The position numbers and the translations under genes are program-made. A stretch of 64,000 bases of DNA from Geobacillus sp. 46C-IIa (GTDB taxonomy: Bacteria; Bacillota; Bacilli; Bacillales; Anoxybacillaceae), in the NCBI RefSeq assembly GCF_014679505.1, contig NZ_CP061474.1, forward strand, positions 1,518,001-1,582,000. Direction: 5' to 3'. Of the stretch, positions 1 to 8,602 are shown piece after piece. Under the pieces are notes generated by a model. That model worked only from the letters and a program-made list of their open reading frames with translations. It ran no database searches and was not told the origin of the DNA. Each line of letters begins with the position of its first letter. Within the stretch, counting starts at the first letter, position 1.

Positions 1-158
1 ACAGCTCTGGTTCGCTGAGCGATGGGATTCGCCAAAACATCGATCCTTCGTCTAAGCTGAAAATAACTGCTCCCAGACATGTGATTTTCACAAGCGGAAA
101 GCGGTACAAGGTTCTCTCATTGAAAGTAGAAATGGCAGGGAAAGAAAGGAGAGAGAAA

Positions 159-1766
159 GTGTTGAAAATCAAAAACCCCATTTTAACCGGCTTTCATCCC
201 GACCCGTCCATTTGCCGGGTGGGCGATGACTATTACATTGCCGTTTCGACGTTCGAATGGTTCCCGGGTGTGAGAATTTACCATTCGAAAGATTTAAAAA
301 ATTGGCGTTTAGTAGCGCGTCCGTTAAACCGGTTAAGCCAATTGAATATGATGGGAAATCCAGATTCTGGAGGGATTTGGGCTCCGCACTTGTCGTATAG
401 CGACGGGAAATTTTGGCTTATTTATACGGATGTGAAAGTCGTTGAAGGACAGTGGAAAGATGGTCATAACTATCTCGCGACGTGTGATACGATCGATGGC
501 GAATGGTCGGAGCCGATTTATTTAAATAGCTCTGGGTTTGACCCGTCTCTCTTTCACGATGAGGATGGAAAAAAATACTTGGTGAACATGTATTGGGATC
601 ATCGGGTCGGCCACCACCCGTTCTATGGCATTGTACTTCAAGAATACAGTGTGGAACAGAAAAAATTGATTGGTGAGCCGAGGATCATTTTCAAAGGAAC
701 GGATCTACGAATTACAGAAGGGCCTCATTTGTATAAAATCAATGGGTATTATTATTTGTTGACGGCAGAAGGAGGGACGCGGTACAACCATGCGGCAACA
801 ATTGCCCGGTCAACCTCTCTCTATGGGCCATATGAGGTGCATCCGGACAATCCGTTGCTTACGTCTTGGCCTTATCCGCACAACCCGTTGCAAAAGGCTG
901 GTCATGCTTCGATTGTCCATACTCATACGGATGAATGGTTTCTCGTGCACTTAACCGGGCGTCCGTTGCCAAGGGAAGGACAGCCGCTGCTTGAACACCG
1001 CGGCTATTGCCCGCTCGGACGTGAAACAGCGATTCAGCGGCTTGAATGGAAAGACGGGTGGCCTTATGTAGTTGGAGGAAACGGGCCTTCGTTAGAAATC
1101 GATGGGCCGAGCGTTGAGGAAGTTCCATGGGAAAGAGATTACGATGAAAAAGATGATTTTGATGGCGATACATTAAACCACCATTTTCAAACATTACGAA
1201 TTCCTCTAGGGCAAGACATCGCCACCTTAAAAGCTCGTCCGGGACATTTGCGGCTATACGGCAGAGAATCGCTTACTTCCCGGTTCACACAGGCGTTTGT
1301 CGCTAGACGATGGCAGCATTTTACCTTTGTTGCGGAAACGAAAGTCGCGTTTCGTCCGACGACTTTCCAACAATCGGCTGGGCTCGTGAACTACTATAAT
1401 ACGCAAAACTGGACAACGTTGCAATTGACATGGCATGAGGAAAAAGGACGGATCCTCGAGTTAATGGTGTGCGACCATCTTGTTGTTGATCAGCCGTTGC
1501 GCGGCCAAGAAATTGTCGTCCCTGATGATGTGGAGTATGTGTATTTGCGGGTGAATGTACAAACGATCACGTACAAATATGCGTACTCTTTCGACGGGGT
1601 GGATTGGAAGGAGATTCCCGTCACCTTTGAATCCTATAAACTATCAGACGACTATATCAAAAGCCGCGCTGCGTTTACTGGGGCGTTTGTCGGCATGCAT
1701 TGCCGGGACGGTTCAGGACAAAACAACTACGCGGATTTTGACTACTTTTTGTACAAAGAATTATAG
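159..1766 (+). CDS. xynB: GH43 beta-xylosidase
   Basis: Glycoside hydrolase family 43 exo-beta-1,4-xylosidase that releases xylose from short xylo-oligosaccharides, probably inside the cell because no signal peptide is visible. I chose the GTG at 159: AAGGAG sits 7 nt upstream, and this start gives 535 residues with Asp15 (in FHPDPS), Asp128 (in SGFDPS) and Glu187 (in TEGPH). These are exactly the catalytic positions known for G. stearothermophilus XynB3. The N-terminal half is the five-bladed propeller; the C-terminal half is the usual beta-sandwich. The frame is open upstream to base 3, so an in-frame extension cannot be excluded, but it has no homology that I recognise. It precedes xylA and xylB, so its product xylose feeds directly into those enzymes. 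Confidence 0.93.
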   Translation: MLKIKNPILTGFHPDPSICRVGDDYYIAVSTFEWFPGVRIYHSKDLKNWRLVARPLNRLSQLNMMGNPDSGGIWAPHLSYSDGKFWLIYTDVKVVEGQWKDGHNYLATCDTIDGEWSEPIYLNSSGFDPSLFHDEDGKKYLVNMYWDHRVGHHPFYGIVLQEYSVEQKKLIGEPRIIFKGTDLRITEGPHLYKINGYYYLLTAEGGTRYNHAATIARSTSLYGPYEVHPDNPLLTSWPYPHNPLQKAGHASIVHTHTDEWFLVHLTGRPLPREGQPLLEHRGYCPLGRETAIQRLEWKDGWPYVVGGNGPSLEIDGPSVEEVPWERDYDEKDDFDGDTLNHHFQTLRIPLGQDIATLKARPGHLRLYGRESLTSRFTQAFVARRWQHFTFVAETKVAFRPTTFQQSAGLVNYYNTQNWTTLQLTWHEEKGRILELMVCDHLVVDQPLRGQEIVVPDDVEYVYLRVNVQTITYKYAYSFDGVDWKEIPVTFESYKLSDDYIKSRAAFTGAFVGMHCRDGSGQNNYADFDYFLYKEL

Positions 1767-1770
1767 AACA

Positions 1771-1813
1771 CTTTGTTTATATAATAGACAAACGAATATG
1801 AAAGCGTTATAAT
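1771..1813 (+). promoter_or_regulatory. xylA promoter with operator-like repeat and cre
   Basis: A -35 TAGACA (1785-1790) and a -10 TATAAT (1808-1813) are separated by 17 bp. An imperfect inverted repeat (TTTGTTTA at 1772-1779, TAGACAAA at 1785-1792) overlaps the -35 and resembles Bacillus XylR operators. TGAAAGCGTTATAA (1799-1812) matches the CcpA cre consensus at all but one constrained base and overlaps the -10. I infer xylose induction through XylR and carbon catabolite repression through CcpA. No xylR gene lies in the window. Confidence 0.7.
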
Positions 1814-1875
1814 AAAACCGAAGCAAGTCATTTTCACTGATTGAATTTGATTCATGATGAAGGGGGATTTTAAAC

Positions 1876-3213
1876 ATGGCTTATTTTCCGAATATCGGCA
1901 AGATTGCGTATGAAGGTCCGGAGTCGCGCAATCCGTTCGCGTTTAAGTTTTATAATCCAGAAGAAAAAGTCGGCGATAAAACGATGGAAGAACATTTGCG
2001 TTTTTCGGTGGCGTATTGGCATACGTTTACGGGGGATGGATCGGATCCGTTTGGCGTCGGCAATATGATTCGCCCATGGGACAAATATAGCGGCATGGAT
2101 CTAGCAAAGGCGCGCGTCGAGGCGGCGTTTGAACTGTTTGAAAAGCTGAACGTTCCATTTTTCTGCTTCCATGACGTCGACATCGCGCCGGAAGGGGAAA
2201 CGCTCAGCGAGACGTATAAAAACCTAGATGAAATTGTTGATATGATTGAAGAATACATGAAAACAAGCAAAACGAAGCTGCTGTGGAATACGGCGAACTT
2301 GTTCAGCCACCCGCGCTTCGTTCACGGGGCGGCGACATCGTGCAACGCTGACGTGTTCGCCTATGCGGCGGCGAAAGTGAAAAAAGGGCTGGAGATCGCC
2401 AAACGGCTCGGAGCGGAAAACTACGTGTTCTGGGGTGGACGGGAAGGATACGAGACGCTCTTGAACACGGACATGAAGCTAGAGCTTGACAATTTGGCCC
2501 GCTTCTTGCGTATGGCAGTCGACTATGCGAAAGAAATCGGTTTTGACGGCCAGTTTTTGATCGAGCCGAAGCCGAAAGAGCCGACGAAGCATCAATACGA
2601 TTTTGATGTGGCCACGGCGCTGGCATTCTTGCAAACGTACGGGCTCAAGGATGATTTCAAATTCAACATCGAAGCGAACCATGCGACGTTGGCTGGCCAT
2701 ACGTTTGAACATGAGCTGCGCGTCGCCCGCATCCACGGTATGCTCGGTTCGGTCGATGCGAACCAAGGCGATATGTTGCTTGGCTGGGATACAGATGAAT
2801 TCCCGACCGATTTGTATACGACGACGTTGGCGATGTATGAAATTTTGCAAAACGGCGGCCTTGGGCGCGGCGGCTTGAACTTTGATGCGAAAGTGCGGAG
2901 AGGCTCGTTCGAACCGGAAGACTTGTTCTACGCTCATATCGCGGGGATGGACAGCTTTGCGATCGGCTTGAAAGTCGCCCATCGCTTGCTGGAAGACCGC
3001 GTGTTTGAACAATTCATCGAAGAACGGTACAAAAGCTATACAGAAGGCATCGGCCGCGAAATTGTCGAAGGAACGGCGGATTTCCACAGGCTGGAGCAAT
3101 ACGCGCTGCAGCTTGGCGAGATTCGCAATACGTCCGGCCGTCTCGAACGCTTGAAAACGCTGCTGAATCAATATTTGTTGGAAGTCAGCGTGCCGAGTGT
3201 ATCTCGTTCGTGA
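1876..3213 (+). CDS. xylA: xylose isomerase
   Basis: Converts D-xylose to D-xylulose in the cytoplasm; needs divalent metal. The 445-residue length fits the class II xylose isomerases of Bacillus and Geobacillus. Visible family signatures are FCFHDVD (active-site His/Asp), [10 protein letters not shown], and the metal-binding EPKPKEP segment followed by NIEANHA. The ATG at 1876 has AAGGGGG 9 nt upstream. It is followed after 13 nt by xylB, forming an operon. Upstream lie the cre and operator-like repeat described separately. Confidence 0.97.
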   Translation: MAYFPNIGKIAYEGPESRNPFAFKFYNPEEKVGDKTMEEHLRFSVAYWHTFTGDGSDPFGVGNMIRPWDKYSGMDLAKARVEAAFELFEKLNVPFFCFHDVDIAPEGETLSETYKNLDEIVDMIEEYMKTSKTKLLWNTANLFSHPRFVHGAATSCNADVFAYAAAKVKKGLEIAKRLGAENYVFWGGREGYETLLNTDMKLELDNLARFLRMAVDYAKEIGFDGQFLIEPKPKEPTKHQYDFDVATALAFLQTYGLKDDFKFNIEANHATLAGHTFEHELRVARIHGMLGSVDANQGDMLLGWDTDEFPTDLYTTTLAMYEILQNGGLGRGGLNFDAKVRRGSFEPEDLFYAHIAGMDSFAIGLKVAHRLLEDRVFEQFIEERYKSYTEGIGREIVEGTADFHRLEQYALQLGEIRNTSGRLERLKTLLNQYLLEVSVPSVSRS

Positions 3214-3226
3214 AAGAGGGATGAGC

Positions 3227-4726
3227 GTGGAATATGTCATTGGCGTCGATTTAGGAACAAGTGCGGTGAAAGTGTTGCTTGTCGACCGCAATGGGCAAGT
3301 CAGAGGGGAATGGACCGAGCCCTACCCCCTCTACCAACCGCATTCCGGCTATAGTGAGCAGCGCCCGGATGATTGGGTGGAGAAGACGATTACGGCGCTG
3401 CGCCGCGTTTGGGAGACCGCGGGCATTTCCCCAGAGTCGATTGTGGGCTTGAGTTTTTCCGGACAAATGCACGGGCTTGTGCTGCTTGATGGTGATGGGA
3501 ACGTCGTGCGCAACGCGATTTTATGGAATGACACAAGAACGACAGCCGAGTGCCGGGAAATTGAGGAGAAAGTCGGTCGAGAGACGCTGCTTGCGGCGGC
3601 GAAAAACGAGGCGCTCGAAGGGTTTACGCTGCCAAAACTGTTGTGGGTGAAAAACCATGAACCCGAGCTGTATGAGCGGGCGCGGACGTTTTTATTGCCC
3701 AAAGACTATGTCCGTTTCCGTTTGACCGGGCAGATCGCGATGGATGTATCCGATGCGGCGGGGACGCTGTTGCTCGATATCGAAAAGAAAACATGGAGCG
3801 AGGAGATTGCCCGGGCGGTTGATGTCGACCTTTCGCTTTGCCCGCCGCTTGTCGAGGCGACGGCATGGGTTGGGACGCTGCGTCCGGAGGTGGCGGAACA
3901 GACCGGGCTGCCGGCATCGGTGAACGTGTTCGCCGGCGGGGCGGACAACGCTTGCGGCGCAGTGGGCGCCGGCATTTTGGCAGAAGGGAAGATGATGTCA
4001 AGCATCGGCACATCCGGCGTCGTCTTGGCGTATGAGCAAAGCGGGGGAAAAGATTTCGCTGGAAAAGTGCACTACTTCAACCATGCCGAGCCGAACGCCT
4101 ACTATATGATGGGGGTGACGCTGGCGGCGGGCTACAGCTTTGACTGGTGGAAGCGGACGTTCGCCGAGAATGTGCCGTTTGCCGAGATCGTCAAGCGTGC
4201 TGCTGAGTCGCCGATTGGCGCCAACGGCTTGTTGTTTACGCCATATTTGGTCGGCGAGCGGACGCCTTATGCCGACGCCGATATTCGCGGGTCGTTTGTC
4301 GGCATTGATTCGGCGCAGACGAAATGGGATTTCGCCCGCGCGGTCATGGAAGGCATTACGTTTTCGCTGAACGAATCGGTTGAGATCATCAAAGCGAGCG
4401 GCAAAACGATTGACTCGATCGTTTCGATCGGCGGCGGGGCGAAAAGCGCCGAGTGGCTGCAAATCCAAGCGGATATTTTCGGCATCCCGGTGGAAAAGCT
4501 GAAAAATGAACAAGGTCCGGGGCTGGGCGCTGCGATGATCGCCGCCTGCGGCGTCGGCTGGTTCGGTTCGCTCAAGCAGTGCACGGATGCGTTCAAACAA
4601 GTCGAATCCATCGTTGAACCGCGGCCGGATGCGGTGGCGAAATACAAAGAGCTGTTCGCCATTTACCGCGCTGTTTACCCTCAGACAAAGGAGATATCGA
4701 AAAAATTAAAGGCGTTTCGCTCGTGA
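3227..4726 (+). CDS. xylB: xylulokinase
   Basis: FGGY-family sugar kinase that phosphorylates D-xylulose to xylulose 5-phosphate, linking xylose to the pentose phosphate pathway. The N-terminal GVDLGTSAVKVLLVD phosphate-binding segment, the mid-protein GGADNACGAVGAG and the C-terminal GGGAKSAEWLQIQAD motif are all present. I prefer the GTG at 3227: GAGGG lies 6 nt upstream, and the product (499 aa, beginning MEYVIGVDLG) matches the usual N-terminus. The ATG at 3221 abuts the ribosome site with no spacer. It forms an operon with xylA and ends before a clear terminator. Confidence 0.95.
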   Translation: MEYVIGVDLGTSAVKVLLVDRNGQVRGEWTEPYPLYQPHSGYSEQRPDDWVEKTITALRRVWETAGISPESIVGLSFSGQMHGLVLLDGDGNVVRNAILWNDTRTTAECREIEEKVGRETLLAAAKNEALEGFTLPKLLWVKNHEPELYERARTFLLPKDYVRFRLTGQIAMDVSDAAGTLLLDIEKKTWSEEIARAVDVDLSLCPPLVEATAWVGTLRPEVAEQTGLPASVNVFAGGADNACGAVGAGILAEGKMMSSIGTSGVVLAYEQSGGKDFAGKVHYFNHAEPNAYYMMGVTLAAGYSFDWWKRTFAENVPFAEIVKRAAESPIGANGLLFTPYLVGERTPYADADIRGSFVGIDSAQTKWDFARAVMEGITFSLNESVEIIKASGKTIDSIVSIGGGAKSAEWLQIQADIFGIPVEKLKNEQGPGLGAAMIAACGVGWFGSLKQCTDAFKQVESIVEPRPDAVAKYKELFAIYRAVYPQTKEISKKLKAFRS

Positions 4727-4734
4727 CGGCAAAA

Positions 4735-4771
4735 CTTCCCCGAACCTATTGGCGGTTTGGGGAGTTTTTTT
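4735..4771 (+). terminator. terminator after xylB
   Basis: A stem of CTTCCCCGAACC with GGTTTGGGGAG, followed by seven T residues. Confidence 0.85.
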
Positions 4772-4984
4772 GTTTGTTCAGGCAATCAGGCAAGATGACC
4801 CGCTAGGCTTGTCGAAAGGAGAAGGGAAAGGTGAGAGAGAAACCTAAACATTCCTGTTTCTTTGACTTGGATGACAACTAGAAGGATAGTGATTGATGAG
4901 GGAATGCATTTTCTCAAATCGATAAGCCGCACAAAACCTGATCTTTGCTTCTTTCCACAGTCACGGTTTGATGGGAAAGTGAAG

Positions 4985-5139
4985 GTTTTTCACCGGCCTT
5001 CTAGGAGGCTGGTGATTTCGTACAAAATACTGCTAGTTCCAGCTGTTTCTCAATTAGAAAAACATTGCGAAATCAGCCTTCTTTTTTGGCGAAATGCCGC
5101 TGATTTGCTTGTGACAGCCGTTTTTCACCGGCCTTCTAG
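4985..5139 (+). repeat. MITE-like repeat, family B, copy 1
   Basis: This sits in the 4772-5245 non-coding stretch. The core is 5001-5139, bounded by near-matching terminal inverted repeats (CTAGGAGGCTGGTGA at the left, TCACCGGCCTTCTAG at the right, 13 of 15 pairing). The right-end sequence GTTTTTCACCGGCCTTCTAG also occurs just outside the left end at 4985-5004, as if part of a second unit were fused there. Inside is a second stem, AAATCAGC with GCTGATTT, around a GGCGAAATGCC hairpin. Close copies are at 15280-15418 and 27448-27588. A frame through it at 4862-5230 looks incidental. Confidence 0.75.
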
Positions 5140-5245
5140 ACATATTGATTCACTAAGAGGCAGGAATTCCCTGCGCCGAGCGCGAAAGAGTAAAGGGAAG
5201 TCAACGAAGATACGGCAGTTACGGATATGAGAGGGGAGATCAGCC

Positions 5246-6280
5246 ATGTTTTCTACACTTCCCGTCCCCATCATCCAAGCGCCGATGGCAGGCGGCGTGT
5301 CAACGCCTGAACTGGCCGCGGCAGTGTCCAACGCCGGGGGGCTCGGGTTTTTGGCCGGCGGGTACAAGACGGCGGAAGCGATGAGGACAGAAATTCACAA
5401 GCTGCGAACATTAACCGACCGTCCGTTTGGGGTGAATGTGTTTGTGCCGGGGGATAAAACGGTGGATGAAAAGGCGCTCGAACACTACCGCGCTGTGCTG
5501 GATGCCGAGGCCGAGCGGCTTGGGGCGGCGGTCGGCGAGCCGAAATGGGATGACGATGATTGGCAAGCGAAACTGGATGTGCTGCTTCAGGAGCAGGTGT
5601 CGGTCGCGAGCTTTACGTTTGGCTGCCCGGACAAAGCGGTGATTGCGGCCTTGCAGAAAGCTGGGGCGTTTGTGATCGTGACGGTGACATCGGTGGAAGA
5701 GGCCCACATTGCATCTGAAGCCGGCGCGGACGCCCTTTGTGTGCAAGGGGCGGAAGCGGGCGGGCATCGCGCGTCGTTTCGCAACGATCCGGAACAGGAT
5801 GAGGCCATCGCGTTGTTCCCGCTGCTGGCCGACGTGCGCGCGGCGGTTCGGCTTCCGCTTGTGGCGGCGGGCGGGATCATGGACGGGCGCGGCATCGCGG
5901 CGGCGCTCAAAGCGGGGGCGAGCGCGGTGCAGCTCGGGACGGTGTTTTTGCGCTGCCCGGAAAGCGGGGCGCATCCGCTCCATAAACAGGCGTTTGCCGA
6001 TCCGCGGTTTACCGAAACGGCCGTGACGAGGGCGTTTACCGGCCGGCCGGCGCGCGGGCTGGCGAACCGCTTTATGGCCGAATATAGCGATCTAGCGCCG
6101 GCGGCGTATCCGCAAGTGCACCATATGACGAAGCCGCTCCGCGCTGCCGCCGCTAAGGCGGGCGATCCGGAAGGGATGTCGCTTTGGGCTGGAGAAGGAT
6201 ACCGGATGGCGCGGGAACTTCCGGCAGCGGAGCTTGTCGAGGAGCTGAAGCGGGAGCTGGAGGAGGTGCAGGGCCGCTAA
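5246..6280 (+). CDS. nitronate monooxygenase family protein
   Basis: FMN-dependent TIM-barrel oxidoreductase of the nitronate monooxygenase (2-nitropropane dioxygenase) family, 344 aa, cytoplasmic. Such enzymes oxidise toxic alkyl nitronates such as propionate 3-nitronate; some relatives act as enoyl reductases. Visible features are IQAPMAGG at the N-terminus, LGFLAGGY, VQGAEAGGHRASF and the phosphate-binding VAAGGIMDGRGIAAALKAGASAVQLGT segment, quoted here only to mark the region around residues 206-232. The start has GAGGGGAG 10 nt upstream. It appears monocistronic, between a repeat element and an alcohol dehydrogenase gene. The exact substrate cannot be told from sequence. Confidence 0.85.
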   Translation: MFSTLPVPIIQAPMAGGVSTPELAAAVSNAGGLGFLAGGYKTAEAMRTEIHKLRTLTDRPFGVNVFVPGDKTVDEKALEHYRAVLDAEAERLGAAVGEPKWDDDDWQAKLDVLLQEQVSVASFTFGCPDKAVIAALQKAGAFVIVTVTSVEEAHIASEAGADALCVQGAEAGGHRASFRNDPEQDEAIALFPLLADVRAAVRLPLVAAGGIMDGRGIAAALKAGASAVQLGTVFLRCPESGAHPLHKQAFADPRFTETAVTRAFTGRPARGLANRFMAEYSDLAPAAYPQVHHMTKPLRAAAAKAGDPEGMSLWAGEGYRMARELPAAELVEELKRELEEVQGR

Positions 6281-6383
6281 ATTAGCCCCTGCATTTGTCT
6301 GATGGAAAAAGCGGGGCGCGTCGTTTTGAGCGAGTTTCTAAATGGCGCTGTTTGATCAACGAATAGAAAGGATGGGGAGAACC

Positions 6384-7571
6384 ATGACCGCAGCTCGCAT
6401 TGTTTTTCCGCCGCTCAGCCATGTCGGCTGGGGGGCGCTTAAGCATTTGGTTCCGGAAGTGAAGCGGTTGGGAGCGAAACATATTTTAGTCATCACGGAT
6501 CCGACATTGGCGAAAATCGGCCTGGTCGAGCAATTGACGTCTCCGCTCCGGCAAGAAGGGTACAGCGTGCACGTATATACGGACGTTGTGCCCGAGCCGC
6601 CGCTTGAGACGGGGGAGAAGGCGGTAGCGTTTGCCCGCGATGGGGAGTTCGATCTTGTCATCGGTGTCGGTGGCGGCAGCGCGTTGGATTTGGCGAAATT
6701 GGCGGCCGTTTTGGCGGGGCATGAAGGTTCGGTCGCTGACTACCTAAACTTGACAGGAACGCGGGCGCTCGAGAAAAAAGGGCTGCCGAAAATTTTGATT
6801 CCGACGACATCAGGCACCGGGTCGGAGGTGACGAACATCTCCGTATTGTCCTTAGAAACGACGAAAGACGTCGTGACGCATGACTATTTGTTGGCGGATG
6901 TGGCGATCGTCGACCCGCAACTGACGGTTTCCGTCCCGCCACGGGTGACGGCGGCGACGGGCATTGATGCGCTTACCCATGCGGTTGAAGCGTACGTGTC
7001 GGTCAACGCGAGCCCGACATCGGATGGGTTGGCGATCGCGGCCATGCGCCTCATTTCTCGCTCATTGCGCAAAGCGGTGGAAAATGGAACGGACAAACAG
7101 GCGCGCACGGATATGGCGAACGGCAGTTACCTGGCCGGTTTGGCGTTTTTCAACGCCGGGGTGGCTGGCGTGCATGCGCTCGCGTATCCGCTCGGCGGGC
7201 AGTTTCATATCGCCCATGGCGAATCGAACGCCGTGCTCTTGCCGTATGTGATGGGTTACATCCGTCAAAGCTGCACGAAACGAATGGCTGATATTTTAAA
7301 CGCACTCGGCGGCAACTCGAGCTTTTTGTCGGAAGTGGAAGCGTCGTATCGGTGCGTCGAGGAATTGGAACAGCTTGTCGCCGACGTTGGCATTCCGAAG
7401 ACGCTGGGCGGATTTGGCATCCCGGAAAGCGCGCTAGAAAGCTTGACGAAAGATGCCGTCCAACAGAAACGGCTGCTCGCCCGCAGCCCGCTTCCGCTGT
7501 TGGAAGCCGACATCCGCGCGATTTACGAGGCCGCGTTTGCCGGGACGATCGTCGAGCCGGACAAGGCGTAA
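6384..7571 (+). CDS. iron-containing alcohol dehydrogenase
   Basis: Group III (iron-activated) NAD(P)-dependent alcohol dehydrogenase, 395 aa from the ATG at 6384. It has the nucleotide-binding VIGVGGGSALDLAK segment, IPTTSGTGSEVT, the metal ligand motif DALTHAVEAYVS, and the second metal region GVHALAYPLGG...HIAHGE. The family reduces aldehydes or oxidises primary alcohols and diols; the substrate here is not determinable. In-frame ATGs at 6342 and 6372 also exist; GGGGAGA just upstream of 6384 favours the shorter form. A hairpin terminator follows directly. Confidence 0.88.
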   Translation: MTAARIVFPPLSHVGWGALKHLVPEVKRLGAKHILVITDPTLAKIGLVEQLTSPLRQEGYSVHVYTDVVPEPPLETGEKAVAFARDGEFDLVIGVGGGSALDLAKLAAVLAGHEGSVADYLNLTGTRALEKKGLPKILIPTTSGTGSEVTNISVLSLETTKDVVTHDYLLADVAIVDPQLTVSVPPRVTAATGIDALTHAVEAYVSVNASPTSDGLAIAAMRLISRSLRKAVENGTDKQARTDMANGSYLAGLAFFNAGVAGVHALAYPLGGQFHIAHGESNAVLLPYVMGYIRQSCTKRMADILNALGGNSSFLSEVEASYRCVEELEQLVADVGIPKTLGGFGIPESALESLTKDAVQQKRLLARSPLPLLEADIRAIYEAAFAGTIVEPDKA

Positions 7572-7580
7572 ACCGTTGGG

Positions 7581-7612
7581 AAACAGGCGCTGCAAACGGC
7601 GCCTGTTTGTTG
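7581..7612 (+). terminator. terminator after the alcohol dehydrogenase
   Basis: A stem of AAACAGGCGC with GGCGCCTGTTT, followed by a T-rich run. Confidence 0.75.
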
Positions 7613-7746
7613 TTGGGATGATATATGACTTCCACATTCCAGCCTTCGCTCTGCATGATCCGCCAAAACAACGTTCTCTCAGGCAGGAATCCCCGCGGCG
7701 GAGCGCGAATCAAATGGAAAGAAACGGTGAAGGGAGATGGCAGGCG

Positions 7747-8148
7747 ATGTTTACAACAGTGATTACGCCGCGCGTGTCGGAAACGGACGGCGTCGGCCAT
7801 ATTAATAACACCACCGTTCCAGTCTGGTTTGAAGCGGGACGGCATGAAATTTTCAAACTGTTTACGCCGGATTTGTCGTTTCGGCGCTGGCGGATGGTAA
7901 TCATCCGCATGGAAGTCGACTATGTCAACCAAATGTATTACGGACAGGATGTGACGGTGTACACCGGCATTGAACGCATCGGCAATACGAGTCTTACGAT
8001 TTATGAAGAAATCCACCAAAATGGGGTGGTTTGCGCCAAAGGGCGGGCGGTGTATGTCAATTTCAATTTTGACACCGGGCGGCCTGAGTCGATTCCCGAT
8101 GATATTCGAGCGCAACTGCATGCACATCTCTGGCAGACGGGTGAGTAG
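7747..8148 (+). CDS. acyl-CoA thioesterase, hotdog fold
   Basis: Small 4-hydroxybenzoyl-CoA thioesterase-like (hotdog) protein of 133 aa. Such enzymes hydrolyse acyl-CoA thioesters in the cytoplasm. The ETDGVGHINNTTVPVWFEAGRHEIF segment at residues 11-35 is the 4HBT signature (Asp, Gly-His-xNN, with the downstream Glu). The rest, VDYVNQMYYGQDVTVYTGI, is typical hotdog strand pattern. I chose the ATG at 7747 because GGGAG lies about 10 nt upstream and the 98 codons before it show no homology. The gene is followed by a structured non-coding stretch before the nitrite reductase genes. Confidence 0.82.
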   Translation: MFTTVITPRVSETDGVGHINNTTVPVWFEAGRHEIFKLFTPDLSFRRWRMVIIRMEVDYVNQMYYGQDVTVYTGIERIGNTSLTIYEEIHQNGVVCAKGRAVYVNFNFDTGRPESIPDDIRAQLHAHLWQTGE

Positions 8149-8158
8149 CAACCATACG

Positions 8159-8239
8159 AAAGGAGGCAACTTGCAGGGGCAAGTTGACAAGTGGCTCACG
8201 ATCCACCGGCGATCTCCCTATGAGCCATTTTCAGCGTGA
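8159..8239 (+). other. two perfect hairpins and a possible 22-codon ORF
   Basis: AAAGGAGG (8159-8166) is followed at once by a perfect 8-bp hairpin: CAACTTGC (8167-8174), loop AGGG, GCAAGTTG (8179-8186). A longer stem, TGGCTCA (8192-8198) with TGAGCCA (8221-8227), follows. From TTG 8171 a 22-codon frame ends at TGA 8237-8239; its start lies inside the first hairpin. No known riboswitch class was recognised. It could be an RNA control element, a tiny peptide, or a compound terminator together with the hairpin at 8241. Confidence 0.35.
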
Positions 8240-8240
8240 A

Positions 8241-8276
8241 ACGGTCTTCAGCCGCTGAGCTGGAGACTGTTTTTTT
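8241..8276 (+). terminator. terminator ahead of the nas promoter
   Basis: The stem ACGGTCTTCAGC pairs with GCTGGAGACTGT, one mispair aside, and seven T residues end it. Confidence 0.8.
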
Positions 8277-8396
8277 GTGCAAAACTTGTGTAATAAAAAG
8301 TAACATAAATTCACTTGAGGCATAGAAGACAATCGCGTTACATCCGTATATTTCTCGGTTTTATCGCTCGATCATTCATTTTTAATGTTAAAAACA

Positions 8397-8448
8397 TGTT
8401 ATATTATTTGACAATTTAGGTGTATCTCTCGTTTTCACGTGATATCAT
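8397..8448 (+). promoter_or_regulatory. TnrA-activated nas promoter
   Basis: TGTTATATTATTTGACA (8397-8413) is a perfect TGTNA-N7-TNACA TnrA/GlnR box. A -10 like TATCAT lies at 8443-8448, implying a start near 8455 and putting the box centre at about -50. That is the position of known TnrA-activated promoters, and there is no good -35, also as expected for activation. I infer induction of the nas cluster under nitrogen limitation. Confidence 0.75.
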
Positions 8449-8482
8449 GGGCATAACAAATAAAGGCAAAGGGGGAGCGGCG

Positions 8483-8557
8483 ATGATTTCGCAAACGAGA
8501 GAAGTTGGAATATGGACGTTGCTGGTGATGACGATTCGGTTATGGCTGCGCAGTTAG
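8483..8557 (+). CDS. 24-aa leader peptide before nasD
   Basis: A 24-codon ORF beginning MISQTREVGIW and ending RLWLRS, with AAAGGGGGAG about 5 nt upstream of its ATG. It starts roughly 28 nt after the predicted transcription start and ends 45 nt before nasD. The middle is hydrophobic and the end is basic. I do not recognise it. It could be a translated leader affecting nasD expression or a short membrane peptide; conservation in related genomes would decide. Confidence 0.4.
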   Translation: MISQTREVGIWTLLVMTIRLWLRS

Positions 8558-8602
8558 CGGCTGGTTAGCTTGACACATCAATGAAGACGGAGGGATGAGA
8601 AC

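Noticed and set aside
1..158. In-frame N-terminal extension of the xylosidase, or the tail of an upstream gene
   Set aside because: The frame is open from base 3, but the catalytic numbering and ribosome site support the start at 159, and no homology is seen before it.
4862..5230. 122-codon frame over the family B repeat
   Set aside because: No ribosome site or homology; the frame crosses a repeat whose other copies do not keep it open, so it is incidental.
8408..8413. TTGACA in the nas TnrA box as a -35 element
   Set aside because: No -10 lies at a suitable distance; the TATCAT at 8443 fits TnrA activation instead.
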